Assembly: GCF_002261185.1 (NCBI RefSeq)
Contig: NZ_NEVQ01000013.1
Location: forward strand, 310,001 to 374,000
Source: Bordetella genomosp. 4
Lineage (GTDB): Bacteria > Pseudomonadota > Gammaproteobacteria > Burkholderiales > Burkholderiaceae_B
Length of the DNA: 64,000 nt
Direction of reading: 5' to 3'
The notes under the pieces were generated by a model. The model had not been told where the DNA came from and searched no databases. It saw nothing but the letters and a program-made list of their open reading frames with translations. This document shows positions 8,216 through 17,098 of this stretch, piece after piece. Numbering within the stretch: the first letter of the stretch is position 1; every line of letters begins with the position of its first letter. The translations under genes were made by a program, and so were the position numbers.

Positions 8216-8767
8216 CTATTTTTCGCCCAATTGCCGCGCCAGTTCTTGGACTTGGGCGGCCTCCATGGCCATGATGTCCGCCAGCAGATCGCGCGTGACG
8301 GGGTCTTTTTCGCCCAGGTAATCGACCATCTCGCGATAGCCCGCAACAGCTATCCGTTCGGTGACCAGGTTCTCGTTGAGCATGTCGGTCAGGGTAACGC
8401 CCTCTACATACTCGGATTGGCTGACGTGTACCAGGTGCTCTGTCGAGGCGAGTGATCCACCGTCCAGCTGAGCGATTCGTTGCAACAGGCGCTGAGCATG
8501 GCTATCGGCATCAGCGGCGTGACGTTCCAGTTCCTCTGCAACGGCGGGCGCCTGCAGGCCGCGGGCCAACACCGCCTGGCTCTGGCAACGCTGCGCGCAC
8601 ATGACTTCCATAGACAAGGCCTCGTTCAGCATCCGCAGCACCATCGTCCGGTCGGTCGAAGACAACGGCTCGGCGGGGACAACGGTCGCGGACACAGCGG
8701 CCTCATCGGGCGAGACCCCTGCCGTTGACGAAAAATTCGGCTGCTGAACTAGGATGGAACGTTCCAT
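8216..8767 (-). CDS. Ferritin-like (bacterioferritin-type) four-helix protein
   Basis: The protein has 183 residues; the ATG at 8767 follows AGGAGAAAAA. About 40 low-complexity residues precede a four-helix bundle. Helix A contains NEALSMEVMCAQ; helix B the ELERHAADADSHAQRL segment that aligns with the bacterioferritin E-x-x-H site; helix C NENLVTERIAV; helix D MAMEAAQVQEL. The second E-x-x-H appears as E-x-x-Q and the glutamate of the first looks replaced, so the dinuclear site may be altered. It could still bind metal or DNA as Dps-like proteins do. It is the last minus-strand gene of the glycan locus, 145 bases after the epimerase, perhaps with its own promoter. Confidence 0.65.
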   Translation of the reverse strand: MERSILVQQPNFSSTAGVSPDEAAVSATVVPAEPLSSTDRTMVLRMLNEALSMEVMCAQRCQSQAVLARGLQAPAVAEELERHAADADSHAQRLLQRIAQLDGGSLASTEHLVHVSQSEYVEGVTLTDMLNENLVTERIAVAGYREMVDYLGEKDPVTRDLLADIMAMEAAQVQELARQLGEK

Positions 8768-8892
8768 TTTTTCTCCTGAGTCAGACCGGCTGATGAGCAC
8801 CCTGCCCAACCATGGGCGCACGGTGGTGCCCTTAATCCAACTGACGCAGGCCAGTGTATCGAGGCACAAGGCCCTATTCTGTATCGAAATCC

Positions 8893-8907
8893 TGTTGCAT
8901 TGCAACA
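8893..8907. promoter_or_regulatory. Perfect 15-base palindrome upstream of ferritin-like gene
   Basis: TGTTGCA-T-TGCAACA has perfect 7-bp arms around one base. It lies 126 bases upstream of the ferritin-like start and just after the epimerase stop. There is no T run on the minus strand after it, so an operator is more likely than a terminator. Confidence 0.4.
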
Positions 8908-8912
8908 AAAAT

Positions 8913-9908
8913 TCAAGCATTGGCCATAGATTTCGCGTACGCTGGCTCCTTTTGGGCCTCCGCCGCAAAATAGGCTACGGTGCGCGCGATACCTTCGGCC
9001 GGGCTGACTTTCGGATTCCATCCCAGGCACCGTTGCGCCAGCGAAATATCGGGGCACCGATGGGCCGGATCGTCTACCGGCAGATCCTGGTGCACCAGCG
9101 GGACTTGTGCACCCGTCGATGCCAATACAAGGTCCGCGATGTCCAGCATCGATAGTTCCACGGGGTTGCCCAGGTTGACGGGTTGCGAGATATTTTCCTG
9201 GCTTTCCATCAGCCGCACGAGACCGTCGATCAAATCATCGACATAACAGAGCGACCGCGTCTGAGTGCCATCACCGTAGATGGTCAGCGGCTTGCCCGCC
9301 AATGCCTGGCTGATGAAGTTGGACACTACCCGGCCATCATTTGGCGACATCTTGGGACCATAGGTATTGAAAATCCGCGCGATCCTGATCTCTACTCCCT
9401 CTCGATGTTCATATTCCATAAACAGCGTTTCGGCGCAGCGTTTTCCTTCGTCATAACAGGCCCGCGGCCCGACCGGATTCACATGTCCCCAATAGGCCTC
9501 GCGCTGCGGGTGCTGCAAGGGATCGCCGTACACCTCGCTTGTAGAAGCTTGCAAGACCCTTGCTCCCGTACGCCGGCCGAGTTCCAGCAACTGCATAGCC
9601 CCGAGCAAGCACGTCCGCAACGTCTTTATCGGATCGGCCTGATACTGCGCCGGCGAAGCCGGACACGCCAGGTTATAAATGCGCGTCACGCCCAGATCGC
9701 CCAGGGGCTCGACCACATCGTGACGCAGTACCGTAAACCGGGGATGATCGGCCAACGCAGCCAGATTGCCGGCACGCCCGGTCTGAAAGTTGTCCACGCA
9801 GATGACCTCCCACCCATCCACCAGTAATCGCGTGCAGAGATGAGATCCCAAAAAGCCCGCACCGCCCGCCACCAAAGCTCGACCCGTTTCTGTCATATCG
9901 TTTTTCAT
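8913..9908 (-). CDS. UDP-glucuronate decarboxylase-like NAD-dependent sugar epimerase/dehydratase
   Basis: The protein has 331 residues from the ATG at 9908, which overlaps the upstream stop by four bases (ATGA). It is an extended SDR: NAD-binding G15-x-x-G18-x-x-G21 in GGAGFLGSH, D39 after the second strand, ASTSEVYGDP at 121-130 and the catalytic Y152-x3-K156 in CYDEGKR. The segments NLACPASP, HPQ-x-E-x-YWG and RIFNTYGPKM are characteristic of UDP-glucuronate decarboxylase (UXS), which makes UDP-xylose with NAD+. UDP-xylose, or a keto-pentose intermediate, would then feed the glycosyltransferases of this operon. No UDP-glucose dehydrogenase is in the window, so UDP-glucuronate must come from elsewhere. 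Confidence 0.82.
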   Translation of the reverse strand: MKNDMTETGRALVAGGAGFLGSHLCTRLLVDGWEVICVDNFQTGRAGNLAALADHPRFTVLRHDVVEPLGDLGVTRIYNLACPASPAQYQADPIKTLRTCLLGAMQLLELGRRTGARVLQASTSEVYGDPLQHPQREAYWGHVNPVGPRACYDEGKRCAETLFMEYEHREGVEIRIARIFNTYGPKMSPNDGRVVSNFISQALAGKPLTIYGDGTQTRSLCYVDDLIDGLVRLMESQENISQPVNLGNPVELSMLDIADLVLASTGAQVPLVHQDLPVDDPAHRCPDISLAQRCLGWNPKVSPAEGIARTVAYFAAEAQKEPAYAKSMANA

Positions 9909-10876
9909 CTCTGCTCCATCACTGTATCGAATACGTTGAGCCAGTCGGCGATATAGCGTTCCATGCCAAACCGTTGCAGCGCCTTTTCCCGTGCCGCCCT
10001 GCCCCATTTGCGGGCCAATTCACGGTCGGCGATCAGTTCGCGAGCGACTTCGATCAGCCGCTCCAGCCGCGTATCAACATAGCCTTCTTTTCCATTGGTA
10101 ATCACCGTGGGCAGTTCCGTCGTGGCATACCCTAAGACGGGCAGGCCGCAGAACATCGCTTCGACGAGGGACAGTCCCAGACTGGCGTAGCGGATCGGAC
10201 TGAAGAAATAACGATAGCGGGCCATGTGCGCGGCGACTTGCAGGTTGGGGATTTCACCCAGACCGCCCAATGCCTCGGCGTCCATGCCGATCAATTCCAA
10301 GGGCGTATGCAAACGCATATGCTCGAAAATATCCCGCCCAATACGCCGTCCGCGCCGGGCCAGATGGTTGACGACGACGATGCCCTGCGCCAAGCTGCCG
10401 TCGTATGAGACCTGAGGGTCAGGCACTGCATGCTCGACGATCCTGACAGGCATGCCGCCACTGTTCCACATCACTGCATTGAAAGGCGTGACATGAACCA
10501 TCAGGCCCCGCGGATGCTGAAACGGATGCTGCGTGTCCGTAGGATGCGGCTCGGGCGGATTGTGTTCGAGATAGACGCTGGGCAGCGCACGCTGTTGATC
10601 GGTCAGCAAAAGACGGGCGTCTTCGATATTCTGCCGGGCCTGATACAGGATGCAGTCGAACTGCATGTGCCGCAACTGTTCCGCCGGCACCTGGGTGAGA
10701 TTGCTGCCCCAGGGAATCCGATTGCCCAGCGCGCCGTATCCTGGCATCGCGTGGTCCAGGCCCGGCACCACGAAATCGTGAGGCACATGATGCAGTGCGT
10801 AGAGATAATTGCCATGGACATGCCATGTCAGGATACGCAGACGGCGGCCGGGCTCGCGATCAAAGGCGGTTCTCAT
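9905..10876 (-). CDS. Glycosyltransferase, GT-B fold (GT1/GT4-like)
   Basis: The protein has 323 residues from the ATG at 10876, coupled by ATGA to the upstream GT9 gene. The C-terminal half carries a Rossmann donor-binding domain with SLGLSLVEAMFCGLPVLGY, the E-x-M-x-C-G type motif of retaining GT-B enzymes, then VITNGKEGYVDT and a typical C-terminal helix. The N-terminal half (RILTWHVHGNYLYALHHV) is less conserved. It probably adds one sugar to the glycan built by this operon, in the cytoplasm; donor and acceptor are unknown. Its direct coupling to the UXS-like gene makes a pentose donor plausible but unproven. Confidence 0.75.
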   Translation of the reverse strand: MRTAFDREPGRRLRILTWHVHGNYLYALHHVPHDFVVPGLDHAMPGYGALGNRIPWGSNLTQVPAEQLRHMQFDCILYQARQNIEDARLLLTDQQRALPSVYLEHNPPEPHPTDTQHPFQHPRGLMVHVTPFNAVMWNSGGMPVRIVEHAVPDPQVSYDGSLAQGIVVVNHLARRGRRIGRDIFEHMRLHTPLELIGMDAEALGGLGEIPNLQVAAHMARYRYFFSPIRYASLGLSLVEAMFCGLPVLGYATTELPTVITNGKEGYVDTRLERLIEVARELIADRELARKWGRAAREKALQRFGMERYIADWLNVFDTVMEQR

Positions 10877-11946
10877 CCTGTCACCCTCTCGTGCGCATAG
10901 AGTTGATCCCGCGCCGCTGCCAACACCTCGGGCGCTGTCACCTGCAGCGCACAGGGGTGTCCAATCGGACACACTGGATGCGCGCAAGGACGGCACGGCA
11001 CATCTGCCGACAGCACACGGTGCCGTCTGCGGTTCAGCGGCGCCCAGCGGCGCGTGTCGCTACCGCAGGCCACCACGACACTAGGCGCCTGCATCGCGGC
11101 TGCGACATGGGATATCCCCGTATCGTTGCAAACCAGCAAGCGGCTCGCTCGCACCAGCGCCGCCAGGCTGCCCAGGTTCGTCAGGCCCGACAGATCGGTC
11201 AAAGGGACTTGAGCGAGCTGCTGCAGCTCTGTGGTCATTGCGCTTTCGCCAGTGGTCCCGGTCAATGCGATTTGCCAACCATCTTGATGCAAGCCTCGCG
11301 CGAGGTCCGCGAAACGCGCCAACGGCCACCGGCGCGAGGCCAGGCGAGCCCCCACATGGATGAGTACGAGTCTGCGAGGATCCAGGTCCCATTGACGCAT
11401 CAGTTCTATGGCGTCTCGCTCATCCGCATGAGAACACGGGAACTCCAGGTGTTCATCGTGTACATTTTCCAAGCCCGCAAAACGCAGCAGCGCCAGATAC
11501 CGCAGCACCTCTGGCAGATGGTCTGGCCATGCCAGGCGAGCACCGGGGACTTCCTCGCTGGCATCCGGCACAAAGCCAGCCCATTGCCGCGCGCCGAATT
11601 GGCGCACCACCTCGTTAGACTGACGCCCGCTGCCGTGCAGTTGCAATGCGACATCGGGTTGCCACGCCCGGATGCGATCAAAGAACTCCGGTAGTGCTGC
11701 CTCATCGGGCTTTTGTTCCGGAAAGGCAGGATCCCCGGGGAATGGTGTCAATTCATCCACATAGGCATGGAATCTATCGACGAACTCCCGTGCCCCTGGC
11801 AACCCGGCCAAGACAATCTGAGCGCGCGGAAAGGCCTGCCGCACCGCCCTGAACGCAGGCACCGCGCACAACATATCACCCAGCTGCAGCGCACGGAATA
11901 CGATGATGCGATGCGGGGGATGCTGGGGGTCAAGTACCGCAGTCAT
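10873..11946 (-). CDS. Glycosyltransferase family 9 (heptosyltransferase-like), second copy
   Basis: The protein has 357 residues; the ATG at 11946 overlaps the GT2 stop by four bases. GT9 features are the N-terminal IIVFRALQLGDMLCAVPAF, the donor site IHVGARLASRRWP and VCNDTGISHVAAAMQAP. Near the C-terminus a cysteine cluster CRPCAHPVCPIGHPC is present, as in many GT9 enzymes. Family members transfer ADP-heptose or related sugars to lipid A core or other glycans. Another GT9 lies in the same operon (14659-15774). The two are divergent, suggesting two distinct linkages and not a recent duplication. Confidence 0.83.
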   Translation of the reverse strand: MTAVLDPQHPPHRIIVFRALQLGDMLCAVPAFRAVRQAFPRAQIVLAGLPGAREFVDRFHAYVDELTPFPGDPAFPEQKPDEAALPEFFDRIRAWQPDVALQLHGSGRQSNEVVRQFGARQWAGFVPDASEEVPGARLAWPDHLPEVLRYLALLRFAGLENVHDEHLEFPCSHADERDAIELMRQWDLDPRRLVLIHVGARLASRRWPLARFADLARGLHQDGWQIALTGTTGESAMTTELQQLAQVPLTDLSGLTNLGSLAALVRASRLLVCNDTGISHVAAAMQAPSVVVACGSDTRRWAPLNRRRHRVLSADVPCRPCAHPVCPIGHPCALQVTAPEVLAAARDQLYAHERVTG

Positions 11947-12935
11947 ATTGCCGCCCTCTGGAATCGCACGAGTCCCACTACGCGCCATAGAATGGACAGC
12001 AAGGGGATGCAGACCGATGTAATCATCAAGTCGGCGACAGTCTGCACCGAGCGGCGCGTACCGCGAAGCCGGCGCACAAAGAAGATGATGGTCAGCATCA
12101 ACCAGATCCCCGCAGCCGCGCCCGCCCACAGATACTGTCCAGCGATCGCCAAGACGATCGCCGCGAGAAACGATGCAGTCACATACAAATAAAAGGTGGG
12201 CCAACGGCTGCGGATATGCTTGCGATATAAGAACGGATACTTCCGCCGCAACAACATATCGAACATTACCTTTTTCTGCATTCCCAGCCCCGCCGCAAAC
12301 GGAAAGGGCCTCACGGGATGCAGCACGCGCGCCAAGGGCGCCGCCTGAACCGAGAACCCACGATCCAGGAGCGCAAAATGCAAGTCGGAGTCTTCTCGCC
12401 ATGCCATGGTATAGCGCGTGTCAAAGCCGCCGACCGCTTCTAATGCTGAGCGGCGGACAAAGCAGTTGGCAGTGATAAAGGCCGAGCGAGTCAACCCAGC
12501 GGCATCGCGTTCATAATCGCTGGGAGGATCGGGCAACGGCATTTCCGTGACGCCTGTGACGGCCGCAACGCTTGCAGTCATCGCCTGTACCCCCTGCCCC
12601 AACCAGTCAGGCGCCGGGATCGTGTCATCGTCCGTGAATGCGATGATGCCGCCACGTGCATTGCGCCAGCCCATATTGCGTGCGCCCGCGGGGCCTTTGG
12701 TGCCCGTCACGGCAAGATAGCGCACGGCGGGCCGGTCATGCTGGGCCTGCTGCCATTTACCGACCTGCCGGCGCGTGGCGTCGCTGCGCCCGTCGTCGCA
12801 GACGATGATCTCATAGCTGTCACGAGGAAAATGCTGATTGGCCAATGCCTGCAAACACCGCTCCAGCAGATCCGGACGGTGATACGTCGGCACAATCACC
12901 GACACCAGAATGGCAGGTGCAGTCGTTGCGGTCAT
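11943..12935 (-). CDS. Glycosyltransferase family 2 with C-terminal membrane segments
   Basis: The protein has 330 residues; the start at 12935 is coupled by ATGA to the carbamoyltransferase. The GT-A core has VSVIVPTYHRPDLLERCL, EIIVCDDGRSD and the metal-binding FTDDDTIPAPDW, with a GPAGARNMGW donor-loop motif. Residues from about 240 on contain two or three hydrophobic helices (YLYVTASFLAAIVLAIAG and a further pair), so it is anchored on the inner face of the cytoplasmic membrane. It likely extends a lipid-linked acceptor. Sugar specificity cannot be read. Confidence 0.82.
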   Translation of the reverse strand: MTATTAPAILVSVIVPTYHRPDLLERCLQALANQHFPRDSYEIIVCDDGRSDATRRQVGKWQQAQHDRPAVRYLAVTGTKGPAGARNMGWRNARGGIIAFTDDDTIPAPDWLGQGVQAMTASVAAVTGVTEMPLPDPPSDYERDAAGLTRSAFITANCFVRRSALEAVGGFDTRYTMAWREDSDLHFALLDRGFSVQAAPLARVLHPVRPFPFAAGLGMQKKVMFDMLLRRKYPFLYRKHIRSRWPTFYLYVTASFLAAIVLAIAGQYLWAGAAAGIWLMLTIIFFVRRLRGTRRSVQTVADLMITSVCIPLLSILWRVVGLVRFQRAAI

Positions 12936-14671
12936 CGCGGTTTCTCAACGAGATAAGATCCAATCACCAATGCATCCAGTGGCGACGTCCAGAAAGACTC
13001 CAGTGCGTCGCGCGGGCTGCACACCACAGGCTCGCCACGCGTGTTGAATGAGGTGTTGACCAGAACAGGCACGCCGGTACGCTTTTCAAATGCGGCCAGC
13101 AGGTCGTAATAGCGCGCGTTCTGATCCCGTCTCACCGTTTGTACGCGAGCGGTTCCATCTATATGCCTCACCGCGGGAATCTGTTTCGCACGATGCGGCA
13201 ATACGTCATAGACAAACAACATGAATGGCGCGCAGATCGACGCCGCGCCGCGGCCGTCGAACCAGGCTGTGGCGCGTTCCTCCATCACCACCGGCGCGAC
13301 GGGCCTGAAGTCTTCACGGTCTTTCAGGCCGTTCAAGCGTGCCTGCATCGCGCTGTCCAACGGCGACGCCAGGATCGATCTGGCGCCCAACGCGCGCGGG
13401 CCGAACTCCATGCGCCCCTGAAACCATCCCAGTATTTTTTCTTGGGCCAGCAGCTCTGCGGCCTCCTCCGCCACATCGTCCAGCTTGCGAAATGCCAATC
13501 TCGATTGATAGAGGAACCGCTCGATTTCCTCGTCCGTATAGTCGGGGCCCAGGTAGGCATGGTCCATGACCCATTCACGGGGACCGCCACGGCGCTGATA
13601 ATCCACATATAGCGCCGCGCCCAACGCCGTCCCCGCGTCGCCCGCAGCGGGCTGCACCCAGACTTGATCGAATTCCCCGTCCCGCGCGATACGCGCGTTC
13701 ATCACGCAGTTCAGCGCCACACCACCGGCCATGCACAGCCGCGACGATCCGGTTTGCTGGCGCAGCCAATGCGTCATGTGCAATGCGGTTTCTTCCAACA
13801 CATACTGCAAGGAACTGGCGATGTCCTTGTGCCGTTCATCGAACGGTTCGCCGCGATGGCGTGGAGGACCGAATCGCTCGGCCAGCTTTGCGGGATGCAG
13901 AGCATAGCCCCCCTCGTCCTCGAGGCTCAGGATCTCGCGAAACTCCTTGCGATACGTCGGTTTCCCGAACGATGCGAGGGCCATCACTTTGTATTCGTCG
14001 GACGAATGCAGAAAGCCCAGGTACCGGGTGACTTCCTCATACAGCAGGCCGAGTGAATGCGGCAGATCGATTTGTTTGATGCGGTGATATTCGCCCTGCG
14101 AAAAATGGCCGAAACTCGTCGTCGTGCGTTCGCCTCGGCCGTCCATGGTCAACACCGCAGCCTCGTCAAAGGGCGCGGCTAGAAACGCACTCGCTTCGTG
14201 CGACAAATGATGGTCCAGATTGACCCACCGGTCTCTGATATGGTCCAGTGTCAGGCCGTCCAGCCGCGGCGACCTGAGGTGATGCGGCACGCCATCGAGC
14301 AGTTGCCGCGGGGCATTGACCAGGTACGATATGAACAACGGATCCCACGGCGATTCGCCGTTAGGTCCAAAGCCCGCCTTCGATGGTTCGAGCGGCAGCA
14401 CAACATTCGGCTCGGCATTGCCCGCCGGCATCAGCAGCTTTGGGTCGTAGGCGTACGCAATATGATCGACCTGTCCCAGATGAGCGCCGGCCTGCGCCAG
14501 ACAATAGTCGATCGCGTGATACGGCAACTGCCACGCCGTAAACGGCACGGGCCGTTTGCCATGCTTTATCCGGGTAAAGCGCTCTTCTTCCGCGGCGGCC
14601 AACACCTGGCCGTCTCGCACCAGTGCCGCGGCGCAATCGTGATAAGCGGCATTGATTCCTAGGGTAAGCAT
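12932..14671 (-). CDS. NodU/CmcH-family carbamoyltransferase
   Basis: The protein has 579 residues from the ATG at 14671, preceded by GAGGATGTCTC; it overlaps the upstream GT9 by 13 bases. The N-terminal ASKHA-fold domain begins GINAAYHDCAAAL and contains the metal-binding DHHLSHEASAFLAAPF with three conserved histidines, then LTMDGRGE. The C-terminal domain has MEFGPRALGARSILASP and VNTSFNTRGEPVV. The family transfers a carbamoyl group from carbamoyl phosphate, via carbamoyl-AMP, to a hydroxyl of a sugar or antibiotic (NodU, TobZ, CmcH). Here it probably decorates a sugar in the glycan assembled by the neighbouring glycosyltransferases. Confidence 0.9.
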   Translation of the reverse strand: MLTLGINAAYHDCAAALVRDGQVLAAAEEERFTRIKHGKRPVPFTAWQLPYHAIDYCLAQAGAHLGQVDHIAYAYDPKLLMPAGNAEPNVVLPLEPSKAGFGPNGESPWDPLFISYLVNAPRQLLDGVPHHLRSPRLDGLTLDHIRDRWVNLDHHLSHEASAFLAAPFDEAAVLTMDGRGERTTTSFGHFSQGEYHRIKQIDLPHSLGLLYEEVTRYLGFLHSSDEYKVMALASFGKPTYRKEFREILSLEDEGGYALHPAKLAERFGPPRHRGEPFDERHKDIASSLQYVLEETALHMTHWLRQQTGSSRLCMAGGVALNCVMNARIARDGEFDQVWVQPAAGDAGTALGAALYVDYQRRGGPREWVMDHAYLGPDYTDEEIERFLYQSRLAFRKLDDVAEEAAELLAQEKILGWFQGRMEFGPRALGARSILASPLDSAMQARLNGLKDREDFRPVAPVVMEERATAWFDGRGAASICAPFMLFVYDVLPHRAKQIPAVRHIDGTARVQTVRRDQNARYYDLLAAFEKRTGVPVLVNTSFNTRGEPVVCSPRDALESFWTSPLDALVIGSYLVEKPR

Positions 14672-15774
14672 GAGACATCCTCCGCGTGAAGTGAAACGAC
14701 GCTGTCGTCGCGCCCGTGCTGCAGCAACTCCCGTGCCGCGGCTGTGACACGGCGTGGATCCACGCCTGCGAGACAAGCATGATGGCCTTGTTCGCAAACA
14801 CTGCGATAGCAGTACTTGCAGGGCACATCGTGATAAAGGACGCGCGAGGCGGTTTGCCACGGCGTGTGTTGTGGATTGGTCAGGGCATAGAGATCCACAA
14901 TCGGGGTCTGCAAAGCGGCAGCAATATGCGCAGGGCCGCTGTTATTGCAGATCATCACTGCGGCCCCCTCCAGCGCGGCGCCTAATTCGCCCAAGCTCAG
15001 CTGACCGGACAGATCAATCAAACCTGGCAATAGCGCACGGTGATCGGCCAGTGCCTGGGATAATGCTAGATCCTCATGGCCGCCCAGCAGCAGTATGCGG
15101 CGCCCTTCTCCCCGCAGCCCGACCAAGGCCTGGACCATCAATGCCGCCGGATAACGGCGCGAGGCAGCGGTAGCGCCCGCATGTACGCAAATCCAACCTT
15201 CCGTTTCGCTCACGCCCAGATGCACGAGTTTGTGCTTGAGTGAAAGCCTATCGCCATCACGGACACGAAATGACAGCCGAGTCTCTGCGCTATGCGCGCC
15301 TACATGCGCGACGAGATCGAGTTGGCGTTGGACCTCGTGACGGATGCCGCTCTGAGGTTCGGTGTCACGTACCCAATCCGACAACAAGCGATAAGGGTTT
15401 TCGCGGCAATGAGCCAGTACGCTCGGTATGCCGGCCAGATGGCACATCAGCGCCGCGGGCAAGGCGCTCTGGCTGAAAGAGGTGAAGATCACCGCGGCGT
15501 CTGGGCGCAATGCGCGCAATCTGCCTATCATGTTGATATCGTCGTCTTGTCCGGACGAATTGTTTTTGACCCACGCAGGGTCATAGGCCAGCACCGTGTC
15601 GATCTCGGGAATATAGGGCGCCACGTGAGCGCCAGCGACGGAAGCCAGCAACGATATGCGCGAAGCGCCGGATTCGCGCAATGCGCGAATTGCCGGACTG
15701 CACATCAGCACATCGCCCATATTGTCCAAGCGCACGCATAAAACATGCCGTTTCGCAGCCCAATCCCACGCCAT
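14659..15774 (-). CDS. Glycosyltransferase family 9 (heptosyltransferase-like)
   Basis: The protein has 371 residues from the ATG at 15774, six bases after GAGGGAG; a TTG at 15780 is the alternative. Motifs are VLCVRLDNMGDVLMCSPAI at the N-terminus, VHAGATAASRRYP, and ICNNSGPAHIAAALQTP followed by LTNPQHTPWQ. A cysteine cluster CKYCYRSVCEQGHHAC near the C-terminus is shared with the operon's other GT9. It directly follows a GmhB-like phosphatase gene, so an ADP-heptose-type donor is plausible. No hldE or gmhA is present here, so heptose precursors would come from the core LPS pathway. Confidence 0.85.
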   Translation of the reverse strand: MAWDWAAKRHVLCVRLDNMGDVLMCSPAIRALRESGASRISLLASVAGAHVAPYIPEIDTVLAYDPAWVKNNSSGQDDDINMIGRLRALRPDAAVIFTSFSQSALPAALMCHLAGIPSVLAHCRENPYRLLSDWVRDTEPQSGIRHEVQRQLDLVAHVGAHSAETRLSFRVRDGDRLSLKHKLVHLGVSETEGWICVHAGATAASRRYPAALMVQALVGLRGEGRRILLLGGHEDLALSQALADHRALLPGLIDLSGQLSLGELGAALEGAAVMICNNSGPAHIAAALQTPIVDLYALTNPQHTPWQTASRVLYHDVPCKYCYRSVCEQGHHACLAGVDPRRVTAAARELLQHGRDDSVVSLHAEDVSCLP

Positions 15775-15776
15775 GG

Positions 15777-16367
15777 TCAACTCCCTCGTGCCGCGGCGTC
15801 ATTGGCCATGGCGTTCAGTACCAGGCGAGCTGCCTCGTATAGGTCCGCGGCGCATCGATCGGGCTCGCGTTCCGGTGTCATGCGCCATTCGGTTTCGTGG
15901 CCCACGTCCAGCAAGACACTGCGGCACCCTGCCAGATGACCGGCTTGCACATCGTCGAGAATATCGCCGATGAACCACGATGCCTGCAGATCCAGGTCCA
16001 GCTCCCGTGCAGCCCGTAAAAGCAGGCCCGGCTGAGGCTTGCGGCACTCGCATTCGACGGCGTAATCCGGCAATATGCCCGCCGGGTCATGCGGGCACCA
16101 GTAAAAACCGTCAAGCCGCGCACCCGCTGCACGAAACATCTCGGCCAATTTGTGCTCGACTCGAATCAAGGCATCCGGGGAAAAGTATCCTCGGGCGACT
16201 CCCGCCTGATTGCTGATCACAACCAAGGGGAGATCGGCAGCCGCCAGACACGAGAGCGCCTGCGCGGCGCCCGGCGCGTAACTCATGAGATCCGGATCGA
16301 CGTTATAAGGCTCGTCAACCAGCAGTGTGCCGTCTTTATCCAGGAACACTGCGGGCCTCAGGGCCAT
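15777..16367 (-). CDS. gmhB: HAD-IIIA phosphatase, heptose-1,7-bisphosphate 7-phosphatase (GmhB) type
   Basis: The protein has 196 residues; the ATG at 16367 follows AAGGAAACATC. Motif I is FLDKDGTLLVD with D10 and D12. Next come VVISNQAGVARGYF and a zinc loop with cysteines in WCPHDPAG and CECRKP, then KPQPGLLLRAARELDL and motif IV GDILDDVQAGHLAGC. This matches GmhB/HisB-N enzymes, which dephosphorylate glycero-manno-heptose 1,7-bisphosphate before ADP-heptose formation. A paralogue dedicated to this operon's sugar is likely, since the core gmhB normally sits elsewhere. A different hexose or heptose bisphosphate cannot be excluded. Confidence 0.78.
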   Translation of the reverse strand: MALRPAVFLDKDGTLLVDEPYNVDPDLMSYAPGAAQALSCLAAADLPLVVISNQAGVARGYFSPDALIRVEHKLAEMFRAAGARLDGFYWCPHDPAGILPDYAVECECRKPQPGLLLRAARELDLDLQASWFIGDILDDVQAGHLAGCRSVLLDVGHETEWRMTPEREPDRCAADLYEAARLVLNAMANDAAARGS

Positions 16368-17089
16368 GATGTTTCCTTCATCGGCAACACCATGACTTCG
16401 GGCACGACGGTTTCCGGCGGCTGGGTCAAGATAAAGCGCACGGCACGTGCGACGTTGGCGGGATCCTGCAAGGTGCCGACGTCAATGTCTGGAAATCGAT
16501 CCAGCAGAAACGGCGTGCGCATGCCGCCCGCGATGACGGCGCTGACTTTCAGGCCTGCACCTCGCAGCTCCGCATGCAAGGCATGCGACAGACCCATCAG
16601 CCCCCATTTGCTGGCATGGTAGGCGCTGGCATTCGGCCAGGCTCGCCGGGCGGCCGTGGATGCGATATTCACAATGTGTCCGCCGGGACTCAACCGGTCC
16701 TTGCCCATTTTCGCCATCAGGAATGGGCCCGTCAGATTGGTGCGCAGCACTCTTTCCCACACGTCGGTATCCAGCGTGTCGATTGGCGCCGTCACGTCCA
16801 CACCGGCGCTATTGACGATGGCGTCCAGCTTGCCGAATTGACTGACCACGGCATCGAGTCCATTGCGCACATCCACCACCACGCCGACATCCATGCCGCA
16901 GGCCATGGCCTGGGCGCCGGTCTCCTTCAACTGCCCGGCCAGTTTCATTGCGCGTTGTTCGTCGATGTCCGCCACCGCGACACGGGCCCCTTCGGCCGCC
17001 AGCATCTGGCACAATGCCGCGCCCAGCCCGCTGCCACCGCCTGTCACCAGAATTGCGCGATCTTTCAGTGTTTCGAATTCATGCATCAT
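16358..17089 (-). CDS. Short-chain dehydrogenase/reductase
   Basis: The protein has 243 residues. The start at 17089 (tandem ATG codons) follows AAAGGAGCGAA, and the gene overlaps the phosphatase by 10 bases. It is a classical SDR: cofactor site TGGGSGLG (16-23), DI at 41-42 suggesting NAD(H) preference, NSAG at 93-96, and catalytic S144, Y157 and K161 in SAYHASKWG. It probably oxidises or reduces a sugar or sugar nucleotide for the glycan pathway. The reaction cannot be predicted from the motifs. Confidence 0.8.
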   Translation of the reverse strand: MMHEFETLKDRAILVTGGGSGLGAALCQMLAAEGARVAVADIDEQRAMKLAGQLKETGAQAMACGMDVGVVVDVRNGLDAVVSQFGKLDAIVNSAGVDVTAPIDTLDTDVWERVLRTNLTGPFLMAKMGKDRLSPGGHIVNIASTAARRAWPNASAYHASKWGLMGLSHALHAELRGAGLKVSAVIAGGMRTPFLLDRFPDIDVGTLQDPANVARAVRFILTQPPETVVPEVMVLPMKETSWP

Positions 17090-17098
17090 TTCGCTCCT

